A stretch of 64,000 bases of DNA, from the NCBI GenBank assembly GCA_902575965.1, contig CACGTM010000001.1, positions 1-64,000 on the forward strand, given 5' to 3'. Positions 62,877 through 64,000 of this stretch are shown in pieces; the first letter of the stretch is position 1; each line of letters starts with the position of its first letter. The DNA comes from an uncultured Alphaproteobacteria bacterium (GTDB lineage: Bacteria; Pseudomonadota; Alphaproteobacteria; Rhodospirillales; Rhodospirillaceae). The position numbers were made by a program, and so were the translations under genes. The notes beneath the pieces are model-generated. The model searched no databases and was not told the origin of the DNA. It worked only from the letters and a program-made list of their open reading frames with translations.

Positions 62877-63569
62877 ATGATAAAATTATATTACTGGCCA
62901 ACACCAAATGGGCATAAAATACCCATAATGCTAGAGGAATGTAGTCTTGAGTACGAGGTGTTTCCAGTAAATATGTTAAAAGGTGAGCAATTTGAGGATG
63001 ATTTTCTCAAAATTAATCCAAATAATAAAATTCCTGCGATTGTTGATACGGATGGTCCAAATGGAGAGAATATTTCTATATTTGAATCAGGTGCTATTCT
63101 TCTTTACCTAGCTGAAAAAACTAAAAAGTTTATTCCCAAATCTCCCTCAAAGAGGCTTGATGTAATTCAGTGGTTATTCTTTCAAGTTGCAAATGTTGGT
63201 CCTATGTTCGGACAATGTGGACATTTTCTTCAATATGCGCCCAAAAAGGTTGAGTACGGAATAAATCGTTATCAAACAGAAACGAAAAGGTTATACAGGG
63301 TAATGGATAAGAAGCTGGGCGATACTCAATTCTTGGCAGGGGATTATTCTATTGCAGACATGGCAACCTATCCTTGGGTGAAAATAAATTATTTTCACGA
63401 AATTGATATTGATGATTATCCTAATGTGAAAAGGTGGAGAGAAGATGTGGGGTTAAGGCCAGCTGTTATAAAAGGATGCGGGCTATTGGAGGATATAATG
63501 AAATTAGGTGACCCAGATGATGAAGCTTTTAAAAATTTGTTTGATCGTCAAAAAGAAGATAGGAGATAA
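62877..63569 (+). CDS. yfcG: YfcG-like nu-class glutathione S-transferase
   Basis: A 230-residue GST whose first part, LYYWPTPNGHKIPIMLEE, then NPNNKIPAIVDTD and FESGAILLYLAEKT, follows E. coli YfcG closely. YfcG is a glutathione-dependent disulfide reductase. The C-terminal helix set with QWLFFQVANVGPMFGQ also matches. An in-frame TTG ten codons upstream would add residues absent from the family, so this ATG, with AGAGGG before it, is preferred. The stop is five bases before the next gene's TTG. Confidence 0.9.
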   Translation: MIKLYYWPTPNGHKIPIMLEECSLEYEVFPVNMLKGEQFEDDFLKINPNNKIPAIVDTDGPNGENISIFESGAILLYLAEKTKKFIPKSPSKRLDVIQWLFFQVANVGPMFGQCGHFLQYAPKKVEYGINRYQTETKRLYRVMDKKLGDTQFLAGDYSIADMATYPWVKINYFHEIDIDDYPNVKRWREDVGLRPAVIKGCGLLEDIMKLGDPDDEAFKNLFDRQKEDRR

Positions 63570-63574
63570 ATCTT

Positions 63575-64000
63575 TTGGTTCTGGAAAAAGAAAATTCTCA
63601 ATTGCTGGTTGTTGATATTCAAGAAAAATTAGTATCGGTAATGTCTGAAAGAAAAAAACTAATAAGAAATAGCCTAGTTTTAATTGAAAGTGCAAATGAA
63701 TTTCATATACCAATAACATTTTCAACCCAATACACAAAAGGATTAGGAGGTTTGCATCCAGATATTACAAAATTTAGTAATGGTTGTGATGTTTTTGAAA
63801 AGATATCTTTTTCATGTTCAAAAGATAATAAAATTAATGACTCTATAAGCCATAAGGTTAATCTTGGTCATTCACAGTTAATAATTTTTGGAATTGAATT
63901 GCATATTTGTGTTTTACAGTCTGCTCTTGGATTCAAACAAAAAGGATTTGAAGTTTATGTAGTAGTTGATGCAACATCGTCACGAGAGAAGGAGTCAATG
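63575..64000 (+). CDS. Isochorismatase-family hydrolase, cut by the window end
   Basis: The 142 visible codons start at a TTG with AGGAGA eight bases before it. The triad is present: Asp14 in LVVDIQEK, Lys76 in FEKISFSC and Cys112 in IELHICVLQSAL. The GIEL-H-CVLQSA form is typical of nicotinamidase/YcaC-like hydrolases of this superfamily. It is the second member of this superfamily in the window, of a different branch from the one at 26 kb. The 3' end is missing, so the C-terminus is unknown. Confidence 0.85.
   Translation, partial: MVLEKENSQLLVVDIQEKLVSVMSERKKLIRNSLVLIESANEFHIPITFSTQYTKGLGGLHPDITKFSNGCDVFEKISFSCSKDNKINDSISHKVNLGHSQLIIFGIELHICVLQSALGFKQKGFEVYVVVDATSSREKESM

Noticed and set aside
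1-64000. CRISPR array, prophage, insertion sequence or transposase
   Set aside because: No array of regular repeats, integrase, transposase or phage structural gene is seen on either strand.

Overview
The window is AT-rich, tightly packed bacterial DNA. Convergent genes often end within about 20 bases of each other or overlap, and intergenic space is scarce. The housekeeping order on the left (ybaB-recR, rmuC, def-fmt-truA, dapE-dapD-argB-engB-yidC-yidD-rnpA-rpmH) is the conserved alphaproteobacterial arrangement. With TRAP transporters and many acyl-CoA, VOC and isochorismatase-type catabolic genes, it suggests a streamlined heterotrophic, probably marine, alphaproteobacterium. The genus cannot be fixed from sequence alone.

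Layout. (1) 1-14.5 kb is core: ybaB-recR; a DUF4136-like lipoprotein facing rmuC; def-fmt-(frameshifted GNAT acetyltransferase)-truA; then a long leftward operon from rpmH (a 44-codon GTG-start gene) through rnpA, yidD, yidC, engB, argB, dapD, dapE and a membrane protein; then panB-panC rightward. (2) 14.5-16.1 kb holds an OmpA-like lipoprotein, the only gene-free stretch over 300 bases, and tRNA-Arg(ACG). (3) 16.1-20.1 kb has an MmgE/PrpD protein, an unrecognised 247-residue protein and an acyl-CoA synthetase. (4) 20.1-29.5 kb is an eleven-gene leftward run: aconitase-type hydratase large and small subunits, an isocitrate-lyase-type lyase, an isochorismatase-type amidohydrolase, two PuuE/NodB-fold hydrolases, three paralogous double-VOC proteins (two with export signals), an exported RidA-like protein and an enoyl-CoA hydratase. 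(5) 29.6-32.5 kb is a divergent methyltransferase-gcdH-YciI operon with a promoter that encloses a palindrome. (6) 32.5-38.9 kb is a leftward FAD-monooxygenase, methyltransferase, bicupin, MFS, double alpha/beta-hydrolase operon. (7) 39-47 kb has a CFA-synthase-like gene, an enoyl-CoA hydratase, an RND pump with a TRAP-type binding protein behind it, and a divergent tetR with a clear operator. (8) 47-53.8 kb has a second copy of the unknown family, an amidase, and a surface-glycan block. (9) 53.8-59.4 kb is a leftward CoA-ligase, acyl-CoA dehydrogenase, MaoC, PuuE-like, SDR operon. (10) 59.5-64 kb has a zinc-independent reductase, a DUF1330 protein, TRAP DctQM without DctP, a YfcG-like GST and a truncated isochorismatase-family gene.

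The most interesting candidate system is region 4. Its enzyme classes can be chained into a route that opens a cyclic amide or imide, deamidates the half-amide, hydrates the resulting maleate-type acid and cleaves the malate-type product to pyruvate plus a short acid. Alkylmaleimides from chlorophyll or haem breakdown would be a fitting substrate. That is inference from family membership and gene order, not something the sequence proves.
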